This document shows positions 52,725-64,000 of a stretch of 64,000 nt of DNA, in pieces (within the stretch, counting starts at the first letter, position 1; each line of letters starts with the position of its first letter). Source of the stretch: Medicago truncatula (Eukaryota > Streptophyta > Magnoliopsida > Fabales > Fabaceae); contig NC_053048.1 of assembly GCF_003473485.1 (NCBI RefSeq), forward strand, positions 51,023,755 to 51,087,754, in the 5' to 3' direction. The position numbers and the translations under genes are program-made. The notes below the pieces were generated by a model that saw only the letters and a program-made list of their open reading frames with translations, was not told the origin of the DNA and did no database searches.

Positions 52725-54874
52725 TGTCACGACCCAACTTCTAGCCGTGACCGGCGCACAGACTAATGATACATAAAGTCTGGCCAGCCTAACAAACCAA
52801 ACTTGACAAATAGCTTTTGAATAAATAGTACAATGTGAAACCAAAATCACTAGAAATTTTGACAGAGTATATTTTGTATCTTCAACATTTTCAAAATCAG
52901 AACCCTGTTTACAAACATATGCCATCAAGCAGAATTTGAAAGACTACATATCTAAGGTTTGTACATTCCAAAATAAAAGTATTCCTAGACTCAAATAGCT
53001 GCAGATACATAAATGACTCAAGATATACATATACAAAATAGTAGATCATCAAGGAGCAGAAGCCTACCCAAAGAGTGACATTGCAGGATCTTTAATCTTC
53101 TAGAAACTTACACAGTTGACTGCAAATCTGAAAAAATATAAGATGATGAGGTAAGTCACAAAGACTTAGTGAGAAGACAACAACCACTACCAACTAGAAA
53201 GGAAACACACAAGGGCACGATTATTTTCTTTCCCCAAAATTTAATGTAAATTTACAAATCTAGTAGCCGTATAAAATTCTAATAATCCGCAACCCTTTAT
53301 GCGCATGAAAATCCACACATTGTAAATATTTCCAATCAAATAGGTATACGTCAACGAAAATCCAACATCGTAAAGACATGAAAATAAAATTACAAGCCTT
53401 TAAAAAAACAAATTGCCGAAAATATTGATAAAAGTCTTTAAAGAAAATATAGAAAACTCCATTTAGTGAAAATAAACAAAATAGGTGAATCGAGAACTAG
53501 CTCCATCTCGTTGATAGCCCTCTCCTCCTAATGGTGGCCTTTCCATAGGGGCGGCTCCATCTAACGGATAGCTCTTTTCTCTCGACTCAAAACAAAATCT
53601 AAAACATTTTCAATTAGGGAGTTTACCTCTCATTGATAGCCCTCTCCTCCTAATGGCGGCCTTTCCATAGGGGCGGCTCCATCTAATGGGGTAAGTCTAC
53701 CTAATTGAAATCACATACTAGGTGCACCTAGGTCGTCGTTATAACCGCGATTTTTAAAACACAGTTCTCAAAACACATATCGAAAACCATCTTTCACAAC
53801 AAATCAAAACTTGCGCCAAAATATTCACCGTCAAAACTCAATTGAAAATTTAGTACTTTATAAATCATAAGCAAATTCAAATCCAAACAGAGTGGATAAA
53901 TTCAAAAACAATTACTTCAAAACCACGTTCCACAACATAGCAAAACTTTGTACCAAAAACTTCACACAATCAAATTCTCTATTTCAATTCTCCTACTTTA
54001 TAAATCACCAGTAGACACAAGCAGAGTATAATTAAATTGGGTGACCTTGAACTTATATAACGATGATGAGGAAGATATTAAAAGGTTGTGTTTCCCCATT
54101 TTAGTAAATACTGACATAGAAAATAATCAAAACACCAATAATAATGATAATAATTAAAATAAGCGATAGTGATCGTTATCAACTCACAGTTATGATGAAT
54201 CAACCAAGTTTGTTATGTACCAACTCCCGAAGCCGCAACTAAAGCAACAACTATCAGCTCTAGTGTTTATTGAGGAATCAAACAATCTTGTTGGTGTCTA
54301 CAGGTGAAGAAAGAACACTGATTCTGCAGAAAATACAGCAACACTTCCCTTCTCATAAACCCTTCAAAAAGCACAAATTCTGGTCTCTAAACCCCTATTC
54401 TAGCTTCAACATTCAAGTATTAACCTTTCTATAGCTTCCTTCAATTTTATAGCTTCCAATTCAACTCCTAAGCATGATATGGAAGGACTCAATTTAGACC
54501 CCAAAAACAGAAACGAAATTGAGAAACATGGGCAAGAAACTAAACCAGCATGGATCCCACACCTTTTTTCTTCTTCTCTAACCTGCGAAGAAAACAGAGA
54601 AAAGCTTCAATGATTCATTTTTCCATTAACACCCCTGTTTATAATGGAGAGAAGCTTCTTCTCTAGTCTTTGGGATTTTCCTTTTTAGTGGCCAAAAAAA
54701 TTACAGAATAAAGCTTGCCTTGTGTATCTGTGAAAGAAGTCGATAGAAGACAGAGGTTAAAATTAAATTGGAGTTTAATAATAACAATCTTTGATGGACT
54801 TATCAAAAAACTACATCAATTTAAAACTGAAAATTTGTGTTTAGAAAAGGAGAAATTAATAGTGATTGTGGTTG
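52725..54874 (+). mobile_element. Partial gypsy-type LTR-like sequence
   Basis: Begins TGTCACGACCCAACTTCTAG, a start typical of some plant gypsy LTRs, and contains AAGACTTAGTGAGAAGACAA at about 53161, similar in layout to the CTCAGTGAGG segment of the solo LTR at 6750. The matching GGTCGTGACA end is not found; the region runs into a Mutator-type MITE. No coding domains. Boundaries and class are tentative. Confidence 0.4.
53511..53687 (+). repeat. Two ~54-bp near-identical copies in the LTR-like region
   Basis: TTGATAGCCCTCTCCTCCTA ... GGGGCGGCTCCATCTAA occurs at 53511-53564 and 53632-53685, differing by one or two bases. It is GC-richer than its surroundings. Confidence 0.85.
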
Positions 54875-55682
54875 GACTGGTGCTAGTCACACCCAAAAAA
54901 ACAAGTTACCCTCCAAATTTATTTAAAATTTTACAATAATATCAAAATTGCTCTCTTCATGTAAATTTTTAAAAACTCATCTTTTATGATCATTCTGAAC
55001 CCTTACCCCCTTTCATCCACAAATCACCATAGATGTGCAACCAAGATCTGAATCAACATCTTTGTTATTGATATGTACTATATTCATAAAGGTTAGTGAA
55101 TTTCATGAATTTCATTTTCGATGAGTTTCTATTTGTTTATTGTTTATTTTGGTATGAGATATGCTTGTCAATTTGATTTTAAGTGAGAGGTTAGTGTAAA
55201 TTAAGTTTACGTGTATGTATACAAAAGGGGTTAGTGTAGTTTACGTATGTAGGTTAATGTAAATTCAAATTTACGTATTTAGGTTAGTGTAAATTCAGTT
55301 TACTTACGTTCAATCTAGGTTAATGTAAATTAAGTTTACTTATGTTCAATTTAGGTTAATGTAAATTAAGTTTACTTATCTTCAATTTAGGTTAATGTAA
55401 ATTTAGTTTACGTGTGTATATAGTATGTATATAAGAGGTTAGTGTAAATTTGAGTTTACTTACGTTCAATCTAGGTTAATGTAAATTAAGTTTACTTACG
55501 TTCAATTTAGGTTATTTAGTTTACGTATGTATATAGTATGTATATAAGAGGTTAGTGTAAATTCAGTTTACTTACGTTCGATCTAGGTTAATGTAAATTA
55601 AGTTTACTTATATTCAATTTAGGAGTATATTAGTCATTCTGGGGTGTAACTTGTTTTTTTTGGAGTGTGACTAGCACCAGTC
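54875..55682. mobile_element. Mutator-type MITE with long inverted ends
   Basis: Left end GACTGGTGCTAGTCACACCC and right end, in reverse, GACTGGTGCTAGTCACACTC extend to about 40 bp of inverted repeat (CAAAAAAACAAGTTAC continues both). The flanking nonamers are TTGTGGTTG (54866-54874) and TTATGGTTG (55683-55691), a 9-bp duplication with one change, the size that Mutator-like transposases make. 808 bp, non-coding, with a minisatellite inside. Confidence 0.82.
55195..55622 (+). repeat. Minisatellite of GTAAATTnAGTTTAC palindromes inside the MITE
   Basis: About ten units of roughly 36 bp, of the form AGGTTAATGTAAATTAAGTT followed by TACTTACGTTCAATTT, with variants. A larger period is visible: two copies of the block TATATAGTATGTATATAAGAG (near 55416 and 55530) sit at equivalent places. 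GTAAA and TTTAC arms make each unit a hairpin. Confidence 0.85.
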
Positions 55683-55691
55683 TTATGGTTG

Positions 55692-56721
55692 AGACGAAAG
55701 GAAAAACGTGTATGTATATACCATGGTCTTTGGGTTAACTATGGATATTTATTAGTTGATTTAGTCAATTAATTTTACAACTAAAAGTTATAATAATAAT
55801 ATTTATCAATTCAAATTTATAATTTCAAAAATTACAAAAAGTTACAAAAATAATCTAATAGGTTAAATTACAAGAAAATTGATTTAAGTTATTTAAAAAA
55901 TTAAATAAATGGCTCAAAAAACATTAAATTAATTTTTATATAAGGTTTCTCACTTACGGGTATTTTGATACATTTTAATATAATCAACAGTTCTTTCTTC
56001 TCTATCTCTTCTATCTTTCTCTTATACCAAACAACCTATCAAATCAACTCTATTTTTCACTTATTTCTCTCTTTTCAAACTCTCTCTCTCACCTATTTTT
56101 CTCTTCACAATTTCTCTTCTAAACCAAACACACCCTTAAGGATCCTAAATTTAGTAATTACTACTAATATTCTTTTACAAATCAACTATTACAATTCCAA
56201 ATGCATTGAATATATGGATTTTTATAAAGACTTACCATCTAAGATCAGAGTGTCTCGAGGCATTTGTTAGTGTTTCCCATAAACAACTATATGAAGAATG
56301 TTTAAACGGTTTTTTAGTTGAAAATATTTTTGTAGAAACAAGTGATTAATCTAAATTAATCAAAAATAAATAAATAGATGACCAGGAACATTGTCCGAAA
56401 ACAAAAAGATATATTTTTTTAATAGATGTTAAGATAAATAACTATTGAAACCCACGTATATAAGTGAAAGGGTCGGAACACGAGACATTAGACCTAATAA
56501 TTTTAATATTTTTACCGATTCAACTATTTCTAACAAACAACAAAAAAGATATTTAATCTTATTAAACATTTTGGTTGGTACAATGCTCTTGAACATTAGC
56601 ATTTCTTTCCTAAAAACTTATTTTATTAATAGATAAAATTGTAGTAACTATTGAGAATCTGTTAAAAAATAATTATCGAAAACCCACACAAAATTTTGAT
56701 TCAACAATTTTAATATTTGCT
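55692..56721. other. Intergenic, no gene seen
   Basis: Very AT-rich. Frames such as 55965-56270 are low-complexity Phe/Ser/Leu strings from pyrimidine-rich DNA. Nothing supported. Confidence 0.5.
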
Positions 56722-56861
56722 CGTTTTTTTTTTTGGTCAAATAATTTGGTGGTTAAAACTCATACAATTTAATTGTGGAAGAGTAACGTGTTAGAATTCA
56801 AACCCTGATCCCTATATATAATATGAAATATCATACCAACTAAGCTAAACTTACGGGATTG
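56722..56861 (-). mobile_element. tRNA-derived SINE with 9-bp target duplication
   Basis: On the minus strand: TTTAGCTTAGTTGGTA (A box), GGGTTTGAATTCTAACAC (B-box region), then TGAGTTTTAACCACCAAATT and an A-run. Flanking nonamers ATATTTGCT are identical (56713-56721 and 56862-56870). 140 bp. The A/B-box layout and the CCACCAAATTATTTGACC tail match a SINE abundant in legumes, from memory. Confidence 0.82.
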
Positions 56862-57125
56862 ATATTTGCTTTACAAACTTGTACTTCATTTTATTAATTT
56901 TAATATTCCATAAAATATATTTATCCACTTATAGAAAAGACAAGGAGAAACAAGAACCACTTGTCCTAAAGGAAGACATTCCAAGTGTTGAGGAGAGTAC
57001 ATGGCAACTCACCAAGGACTTTGAGTTCGAAACAAAAATAACACAAGAGTGACAACTAACTAGTGTGTTCTGTTAATAACTTACCAAATTCGCTTCTACG
57101 TTAGTACACATTTCTATCATATTCT

Positions 57126-60100
57126 ATGCTTCATCAAAGGTCTATAAGCGTTCTTAATCGCTTTTTCTATCATAACCAAAAACACTTCCCCACATCAACG
57201 AAATTTCGAACCCCTTTCAAATTCTCACGTGTTACACTTCCGAAGGTTCTATCAATGGCAACATCATCTCATTCCGATCAACACAAGTTTACCAATCGAC
57301 TTGCCTCAGAACAAAGCCCTTATCTTCTTCAACACGCTCATAACCCTGTATGTATCTTCTAATTCTTCCCTAATTTCATTTTTATTTTTTTCAGTATCAC
57401 TTAATTTTCATTGATTAATTAATAACTCGTTCATTTAATTTAAGGTTGATTGGTATCCATGGGGTGAAGAAGCTTTCGCTGAAGCACGCCGCAGAGATGC
57501 TCCTATCTTCTTATCAAGTATATAATTCTCCACTTTTTCTAATTTTAAATTAATAGTTTCCTAATTTTGTTTTTTATTGTTAAATATATTTTTAATCCCA
57601 ATAAAATTTTGAGTTTTTAAGTTTTGTCCTACATAAATTTTATTCAATTTTAGTCCTTGTTTTAAAAAATTTACAAAATAAACGAATGTTGTTAGCCCTG
57701 TCTGTATTTGGCACCTTTGGAATAAAATTGAACAAAATTCATATAGGGACTAAACTTGAAAAACCGTGAGTTTTATAGAGACTAAAAACATATTTGACCC
57801 TTTATTTTGAGGAAAATTTGGTTGTGTAATTAACCTCTGGTTTTGTATGTGGTGATGTGGTTCTAATGGCAATTTGATTTGAAGTCGGGTACAGCACTTG
57901 TCATTGGTATGTGTGGATTAAAACTGTTACTTTTGATGTCAATTTTTTTTTTTTTTTTTGAGTTTATTTTGACATTTGATATTTTGGAAATTTTGATTAA
58001 GGTGTCATGTTATGGAGGTTGAGTCTTTTGAGGATGAGGGAATTGCCAAGTTGTTAAATGATTGGTTTGTTAGCATTAAGGTAAATCACCCCTTTATGTT
58101 TTTCTATTGCTTTGAGTTCTTATATCAACAATCACCATTACTGAACAAGTTGCTCTACTTTGTTCCATGCCAATGCCATTATCAATTCCAATAGGTGGAT
58201 CGAGAGGAGCGGCCAGATGTTGATAAGGTAACTTAATTCTCCATTTAATTTATACTTATGTAAGGTTTTATCAGGTGAGAGCATGATCTATCTATTTATC
58301 AATCTATCTATAATGACACTCAGAAGGATAATAACTGTTCTATATTAAGGGATAGAATAGATGATTTTTAACTTTTTAATAAACTATCCTTAATTTTTGT
58401 AAAAGTCTCTGGAATTTGAATGGTTAAGATGCTTATAGAAATTATAGGGTGTTCCACTGCTAATAAGATGTACTAAAAGATTTTTTTCTCTGCGCAGGTA
58501 TACATGACGTATGTGCAGGCTTTGTATGGTGGAGGAGGTTGGCCCCTGACTGTGTTTCTTTCACCCGACTTGAAACCTTTAATGGGTGGAACTTACTTTC
58601 CCCCCGAAGATAAATATGGCCGGCCTGGATTTAAGACTATACTCAGGTTAGAATTATTGTACATGTTTGCTTAAGTCATCAACATACTTGCACTCTCGTT
58701 CTCAATAACTTCGGTGGATTGCTTGTCACTGTTTGCTAAGTTATAGAACTTAAGGTCAATGGTTTAAAATCATTATTCTGGCTCTTGGAGTTCTTACTTG
58801 TATACTATTTGTTTTGTTCCTATTTTATCCAGAAAGGTAAAAGAGGCTTGGGAAAATAAGAGGGATATGCTAGTTAAGAGTGGAACATTTGCAATTGAAC
58901 AGCTTTCTGAGGCACTGTCTAGTAGTTCGAATTCTGATAAGTTACCTGATGGTGTTTCTGAAGATGCATTACGTCTATGCTCAGAGCAGGTAAGGCTGTG
59001 TGCATCGGCTTTTGTTTACTTTTTCAATTTCAAATTTGTTAGCATGCCCCCCTCCATTTCTTAGACACAAGGGAATATAAGGAAAAGGAAAAAATGGTTT
59101 CTGTGAATCGAGTCTTGCTATCCTGTGTTTTCTCTTTTCTGTATATGAGGAACAGGGGAAAGTAGGGAATTGTCAAAAACACAATAATCTTGTTTTCTCA
59201 TTTATAAAAGTTTATTTAATTTAAGGCTGATAAATACTAGTGTTTGTAACTTATAAGAATCTTGAGTATAATTCTATCTTACTATTTTCTTTAAGCTCTC
59301 TGAGAACTATGATTCAGAATACGGTGGTTTTGGATCTGCACCAAAATTTCCAAGACCGGTTGAGATCAACTTGATGCTTTACAAATCTAAAAAGTTGGAG
59401 GATACCGGAAAGTTAGATGGAGCTAACAAAAGTCAGAAAATGGTTTTCTTTACCTTGCAATGCATGGCAAAAGGAGGCGTCCACGATCATGTTGGAGGAG
59501 GGTTTCACAGATATAGCGTGGATGAATGCTGGCATGGTAATTTTTTCTTGGACAGCCATCAGTTGTATCTGATAAGTCTATGAGCTAGAATGTATAGAAG
59601 TATACATATGCAAATTTTTGAGCATTTTGATTTTTCCATGTTAATTGGGATGTGCTGTACTATTCAGTGCTCTCTATTCTCAAATGTTAAGATATTTATT
59701 CGTTGAGCTCTTATACCCATGCAGTTCCACATTTTGAGAAGATGCTTTATGATCAAGGGCAGCTTGCTAATGTTTATTTAGATGCTTTTTCTATCACAAA
59801 AGACACCTTCTATTCATCTTTATCACGGGATATCCTGGACTATTTGAGGAGAGACATGATTGGTCCAGAAGGTGAAATTTTTTCAGCAGAGGATGCTGAC
59901 AGTGCGGAGAATGAAGGGGATACACGAAAAAAGGAAGGAGCCTTTTACGTATGGACCAGCAAAGAGGTCTGTCATTCAAGTTTTATCTGCCTCGTAATAT
60001 ATTTCTTATGGCTAATTGCATTTTAGGTCTCTGAAAACACAATATTTATAGAATAAACTAGACCATGAATTTCTAAAAAAACCAATTCAAAAGTCTAAAC

Positions 60101-63100
60101 TCCAAATCACCGTATCTCTAAGTTCTAAGTGCGTTCAAGCGCTAATAGGCGAACATGGACAAGATAAATAAAGGGTCAAGGAGTGGAGTGATGAGGAGGT
60201 GGAGAGTTCGATCCCTACTCCCAGCATAATACGAACAATACTAACACTGACCCTTTAAAACAAAAGGTGTCAAGGCATGATAAGTGAGTGTCGAAATTGA
60301 GTGGGTTAAGTTGAATATTCTCCAAGATTGTGATTGTCTTGTTTATATGATAAAAGTGTTTTTTGATGTCTGACTTTTTAAAAGTATATTTTGCAATCAT
60401 TCCATAAACATATCGCTAAATAATCTGAAGTGTTTTTATGTATGCATTTGCTGATTTTTTTAATGAAAAAAATTCTTATTTCTTTAAAAGGGTAAATAGT
60501 TAAGTAAATGATTTGAACACATTATAAAAATCTTACTATAATAAGAACAGAAATATTATAATACTATTTATATTCATTTAAATAGGTCAGCCTTTTAGGC
60601 CTATGAGGCTTTTTAGATGGCTAGTAGCTTGATCTTTTTAGCTGAATAGGTTTGTAAAAAAAAAAACTTGGTCTTATCTATTTAAAAAAAAACTAGCTGC
60701 CTAATGTAGGCTTGGCCCGTAATCCCGTAGATAGCCTGACTTATATTCACCGCTTTATTGGACTTCCAAATTGAATATTAAAGTTAATAACGAGCAAATA
60801 AATCATGGAGATCATTTTTCCTAAATAAAAATTTTGGTTTAAGCTTTGATATCTGTTTTTCGGAACATATCTACGTCTTTTCCTACATTGTTTTAATTTC
60901 TCGTAAGGTGGTGTAATTAATGATCAAGTTTCCAAATTTTTAACTGGCTCTTAACCTGGTTTGTTCTCTTTAGGTTGAAGACTTACTTGGAGAACATGCT
61001 GCTCTTTTTGAGGAGCACTATTACATAAAACAAATGGGTAACTGTGACCTATCTGAAATGAGTGATCCTCACAATGAATTCAAAGGAAAGAATGTCCTGA
61101 TTGAGAGAAAGGACTCTTCAGAAATGGCATCAAAATATGGCATGTCAATTGAGACATATCAAGAAATTCTTGGAGAATGCAGGCGTAAGTTGTTTGAAGT
61201 AAGGTTGAAGCGCCCAAAGCCACATTTGGATGATAAGGTATTAGGTATTTCCCTTAGGCAATCTATTTATTTAGGTTCCACCAGTAGCGATTTAGGTTTG
61301 AATCTTTTAATCTAGCTCTTCTAAAGTGAGCAACTCACTTAGGACTGTAAAGTGAGTAATGTAACTGTTGATGAACAAACTATGGTTAATATTATATTTA
61401 CATGCATCGCAAGATTTTCTCATTTTTTTTATATGGTCGCAACTCTCAAGACAAAATACCCTATGCTTGTAGGTTATTGTATCTTGGAATGGACTGGTTA
61501 TCTCATCTTTTGCTAGGGCTTCTAAGATTCTAAAGGGTGAAGCTGAAGGGATCAAATTCAACTTTCCTGTTGTCGGCACTGAAGTAAGTTTTGTCCTCAA
61601 TTATTACAGTTGTAATTTTGACAAAACAGTAATTAATATTACTTTGAAAATGACAATTAAAACGAACAAAAAAATTACAAAAGCCCGACACTTAATTAGG
61701 AAAAGACGGAGTAGTGAGAAAGCCTTTGATGTTTTATTCCAGCTTAATGACTACCAATATTTAAAAAGATGGGAAACGGTCCTCTTATTATGTTGCTTCT
61801 GGAAGATGTCTGTAAACTATCGTCGCCATAAGTGTACAATTTTATACTGTTAATCATAATTCTTGCTTTGGACAACGAGTGGTTTCTGGCTTTCTTGATG
61901 GGAATTGCCGGTTGAAAGTATGAAGAAATTGTGGGTGAGGCTGTTGGGGGAACACGTAGCAAAATTGACTCTTTTCTGCTCAGTAATTGATTATGTATTT
62001 AATTTTCTCCTCCTTTTGATTGTGAAATTCCAGCCAAAGGAGTACTTGAGAATAGCAGATAAAGCAGCATCCTTTATAAAGAATCAACTTTACAACACAG
62101 AGACTCACAGACTACAACATAGTTTCAGAAATTCTCCATCTAAAGCTCCTGGTTTCTTGGATGATTATGCCTTTTTGATTTCTGGATTACTCGATCTCTA
62201 TGAATTCGGAGGTGAAATCAACTGGCTTTTATGGGCCATTGAATTGCAGGAAACCCAGGTAAAGATTGATGTCTGGACTTGATGGACGTTTCGGTGTTTT
62301 TCTTGCCAGGACTTAAGTTGCTAATGAGATGAACTGCTTGCAGGATACTTTGTTTCTTGACAAGGATGGTGGTGGATATTTCAATAATACGGGAGAAGAT
62401 TCTTCGGTTCTTCTCCGTGTGAAGGAAGACCATGACGGGGCAGAACCCTCAGGGAACTCTGTCTCCGCGTTAAATCTTATAAGGTTGGCTTCATTGGTTT
62501 CTGGAAGTAAGGCTGAGCATTATAAGCGAAACGCTGAACATCTATTGGTATGTAAAACCCTCCTCTCTTTCCTCATAAAAAAAAAATAGTTTCTCCTTGT
62601 TTATGCGCTAGTTGGATATGATTATTATTGGGAATGAATATATTATCTACCAGGTGACCACTAGATCAGTTGCAACTAACTAGGATTCCCTTTAAACGGT
62701 ATTGCAGGCAGTTTTTGAGAAAAGATTGAAAGATACGGCTATGGCGGTGCCTTTAATGTGTTGTGCAGCAGACATGCTGCGTGTACCTTCCCGTAAGCAA
62801 GTGGTATTGGTGGGTGAAAGGACTTCCGAGGAATTTGAAAGCATGCTTGGTGCAGCTCACGCATTATATGATCCCAATAGAACAGTGAGTGAAGTTATTC
62901 GTTATAAAGTTAATGTCTCCATGTTTATGTATGGTTGTCAACAATAATATTTGCGTTGGTGTTAATTGCAGGTTATTCATATAGATCCCAACAACAAAGA
63001 AGAGATGGATTTTTGGGAAGTAAATAACAGCAATATTGCTTTGATGGCGAAGAATAACTATTCAGGCAGCAAGGTTGTAGCTCTTGTATGCCAAAACTTC

Positions 63101-63169
63101 ACATGTAGTGCCCCTGTCACTGATCATTCGTCACTTGAAGCTTTGCTCTCCCAAAAACCCTCCTCATAG
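57126..63169 (+). CDS. DUF255/SPATA20-type thioredoxin-fold protein
   Basis: Fifteen exons in phase, 798 residues: 57126-57347, 57445-57517, 57885-57906, 58002-58080, 58195-58227, 58498-58646, 58833-58989, 59296-59536, 59725-59966, 60974-61237, 61473-61583, 62034-62258, 62344-62547, 62708-62884, 62972-63169. A Ser/Arg/Phe-rich leader (1-43) with a second Met at 44 suggests an organelle-targeted long form and a possible cytosolic short form. The thioredoxin-like domain has [20 protein letters not shown], a CHWC redox motif (104-107) and GGWP (cis-Pro 159). The rest is the helical N-acylglucosamine-epimerase-like toroid ([33 protein letters not shown]). The biochemical role of plant members is unknown; human SPATA20 is a testis protein. 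Arabidopsis At4g03200 is the likely counterpart, from memory. Exon 3 is only 22 bp and carries most of the redox site. All domains are intact. Confidence 0.93.
57579..57800. mobile_element. Foldback/TIR element in intron 2 of the DUF255 gene
   Basis: The left end GTTAAATATATTTTTAATCC and the right end, in reverse, GGGTCAAATATGTTTTTAGT form inverted termini of a 222-bp non-coding element, a type common in legume introns. TTTATT on both sides may be the target duplication. Confidence 0.6.
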
Positions 63170-64000
63170 TTGAATAAAGATATTTGGGATTCATGAGGGG
63201 GGAAAAGTGCATGCCAGTCAAAGCTCCCTCTTAAATTTCCCCCTTGCTTGGTAGTTGGTATACATATAACTTATTAGTTCTAACTACTGTATCAAATAAA
63301 AGTAGATGTTGAGCTAGATGATTGTAAATATACTCAAGTGGTTGGCCTGTGCACAAGAGTCTTGAAATTCTCTTCAAAATTCACACAGAATGAAGAAAGT
63401 GTATGTGTACTTTTGTGTAGGTCACTTTTGAAACAGGTTTAAATGTTCCATTTGCTCCTTCCAAATATTTATTTTGTTGTGTCCTTGTAAAAGTAACTTT
63501 TTACTCACATTGTGGTTTTGGTCCTTGTTTTTATGTTTTAGTCTATGCAATTTTTTATTTTTTTTTGGTACAAGTCTATGCAAAATTTAACTATATTGAA
63601 ATTGGTTTAAGTAGCATAGAAATATTTGACTATATTCCCCTTCGACATGATTGAGATAAATGACTAAAATAAAAGTTGCAACATACTTACAGAGACCTAT
63701 TCATATATAATTATTACAGTGACTTGAATATAGTATTTGTTTTTCTCCGTGAATGAACCGCAGTAACAAAATCATAGCTTGGCTAACTACATGTTTGAGT
63801 TACATGTGAGATTGACGAAATCACATTAAATTATCGTATTATAGTGATTTTAATGGAAACTACACCTTGGAGCTTTCAAACATTGTCATGTTTTGTTGGA
63901 GTAAAACACAATTTTCTTTATTTAAATTAGGGTCATTTTGACAAAAATAAACAATGACATATCCTTTTAACTTGAAGTTTGAGTATGAGAACATATAGTC
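63170..64000. other. 3' UTR of the DUF255 gene and spacer
   Basis: The first ~150 bp probably belong to the 3' UTR. The remainder is AT-rich with no gene visible up to the window end. Confidence 0.45.

Noticed and set aside
55965-56270. 101-codon plus-strand frame rich in Ser, Phe and Leu
   Set aside because: Low-complexity pyrimidine-rich DNA; no splice partners or domain.
60130-60260. B-box-like GAGTTCGATCCC in intron 9 of the DUF255 gene
   Set aside because: No A box at suitable spacing and no target duplication found; too weak to call a SINE.

Overview
The window looks like plant nuclear DNA, most likely from a legume close to Medicago. It is AT-rich, has multi-exon genes with GT-AG introns, and carries repeats that I recognise from memory as common in legumes: a tRNA-type SINE, a TRIM element, and foldback elements with TTAAAT or GTTAAATA ends. 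No database was searched. Splice sites were placed by eye, checking reading phase and family conservation.

Layout. 0-2 kb: LINE remnant and a SINE. 2.1-2.4 kb: CC-type glutaredoxin 1 (minus). 3.7-10.3 kb: a Ty1-copia element (minus) with matching 5-bp target duplications, inactivated and split by a 2.1-kb solo LTR. 10.6-11.9 kb: a second, gypsy-like solo LTR with perfect target duplications. 14.7-17.9 kb: OTU-family deubiquitinase (OTU5-like). 21.2 and 27.7 kb: glutaredoxins 2 and 3. 29.4-30 kb: LINE RNase H remnant. 33.4-34.6 kb: a two-exon gene for an 83-residue protein. 35.6-38.8 kb: a probable Helitron carrying a broken RPA-like OB-fold gene. 39.8-43.4 kb: NPH3/RPT2-family BTB protein (minus). 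44.9-51.0 kb: plastid peptide chain release factor 1 (APG3-like, 15 exons). 51.7-56.9 kb: LINE, LTR, Mutator-type MITE and SINE insertions. 57.1-63.2 kb: DUF255/SPATA20-type thioredoxin-fold protein (15 exons).

How the genes relate. They are independent housekeeping or regulatory genes, not an operon-like system. From memory, the set matches two or three duplicated Arabidopsis segments: At3g62910 (APG3), At3g62930/50/60 (glutaredoxins) and At3g62940 (OTU5) near TIR1; At1g03010/At1g03020 (NPH3-like and glutaredoxin); and At4g03200 (SPATA20-like) beside AFB1. The window may therefore keep a less fractionated version of that ancestral block, with a TIR1/AFB auxin-receptor gene predicted just outside.

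The most interesting points are the gene-bearing Helitron, glutaredoxins with unusual active sites (CYMC, CPMS) and altered C-termini, the annotation-prone 83-residue gene, unrelated LTRs that each carry arrays of short GC-rich and often palindromic motifs, and a Mutator-type MITE built around a palindromic minisatellite.
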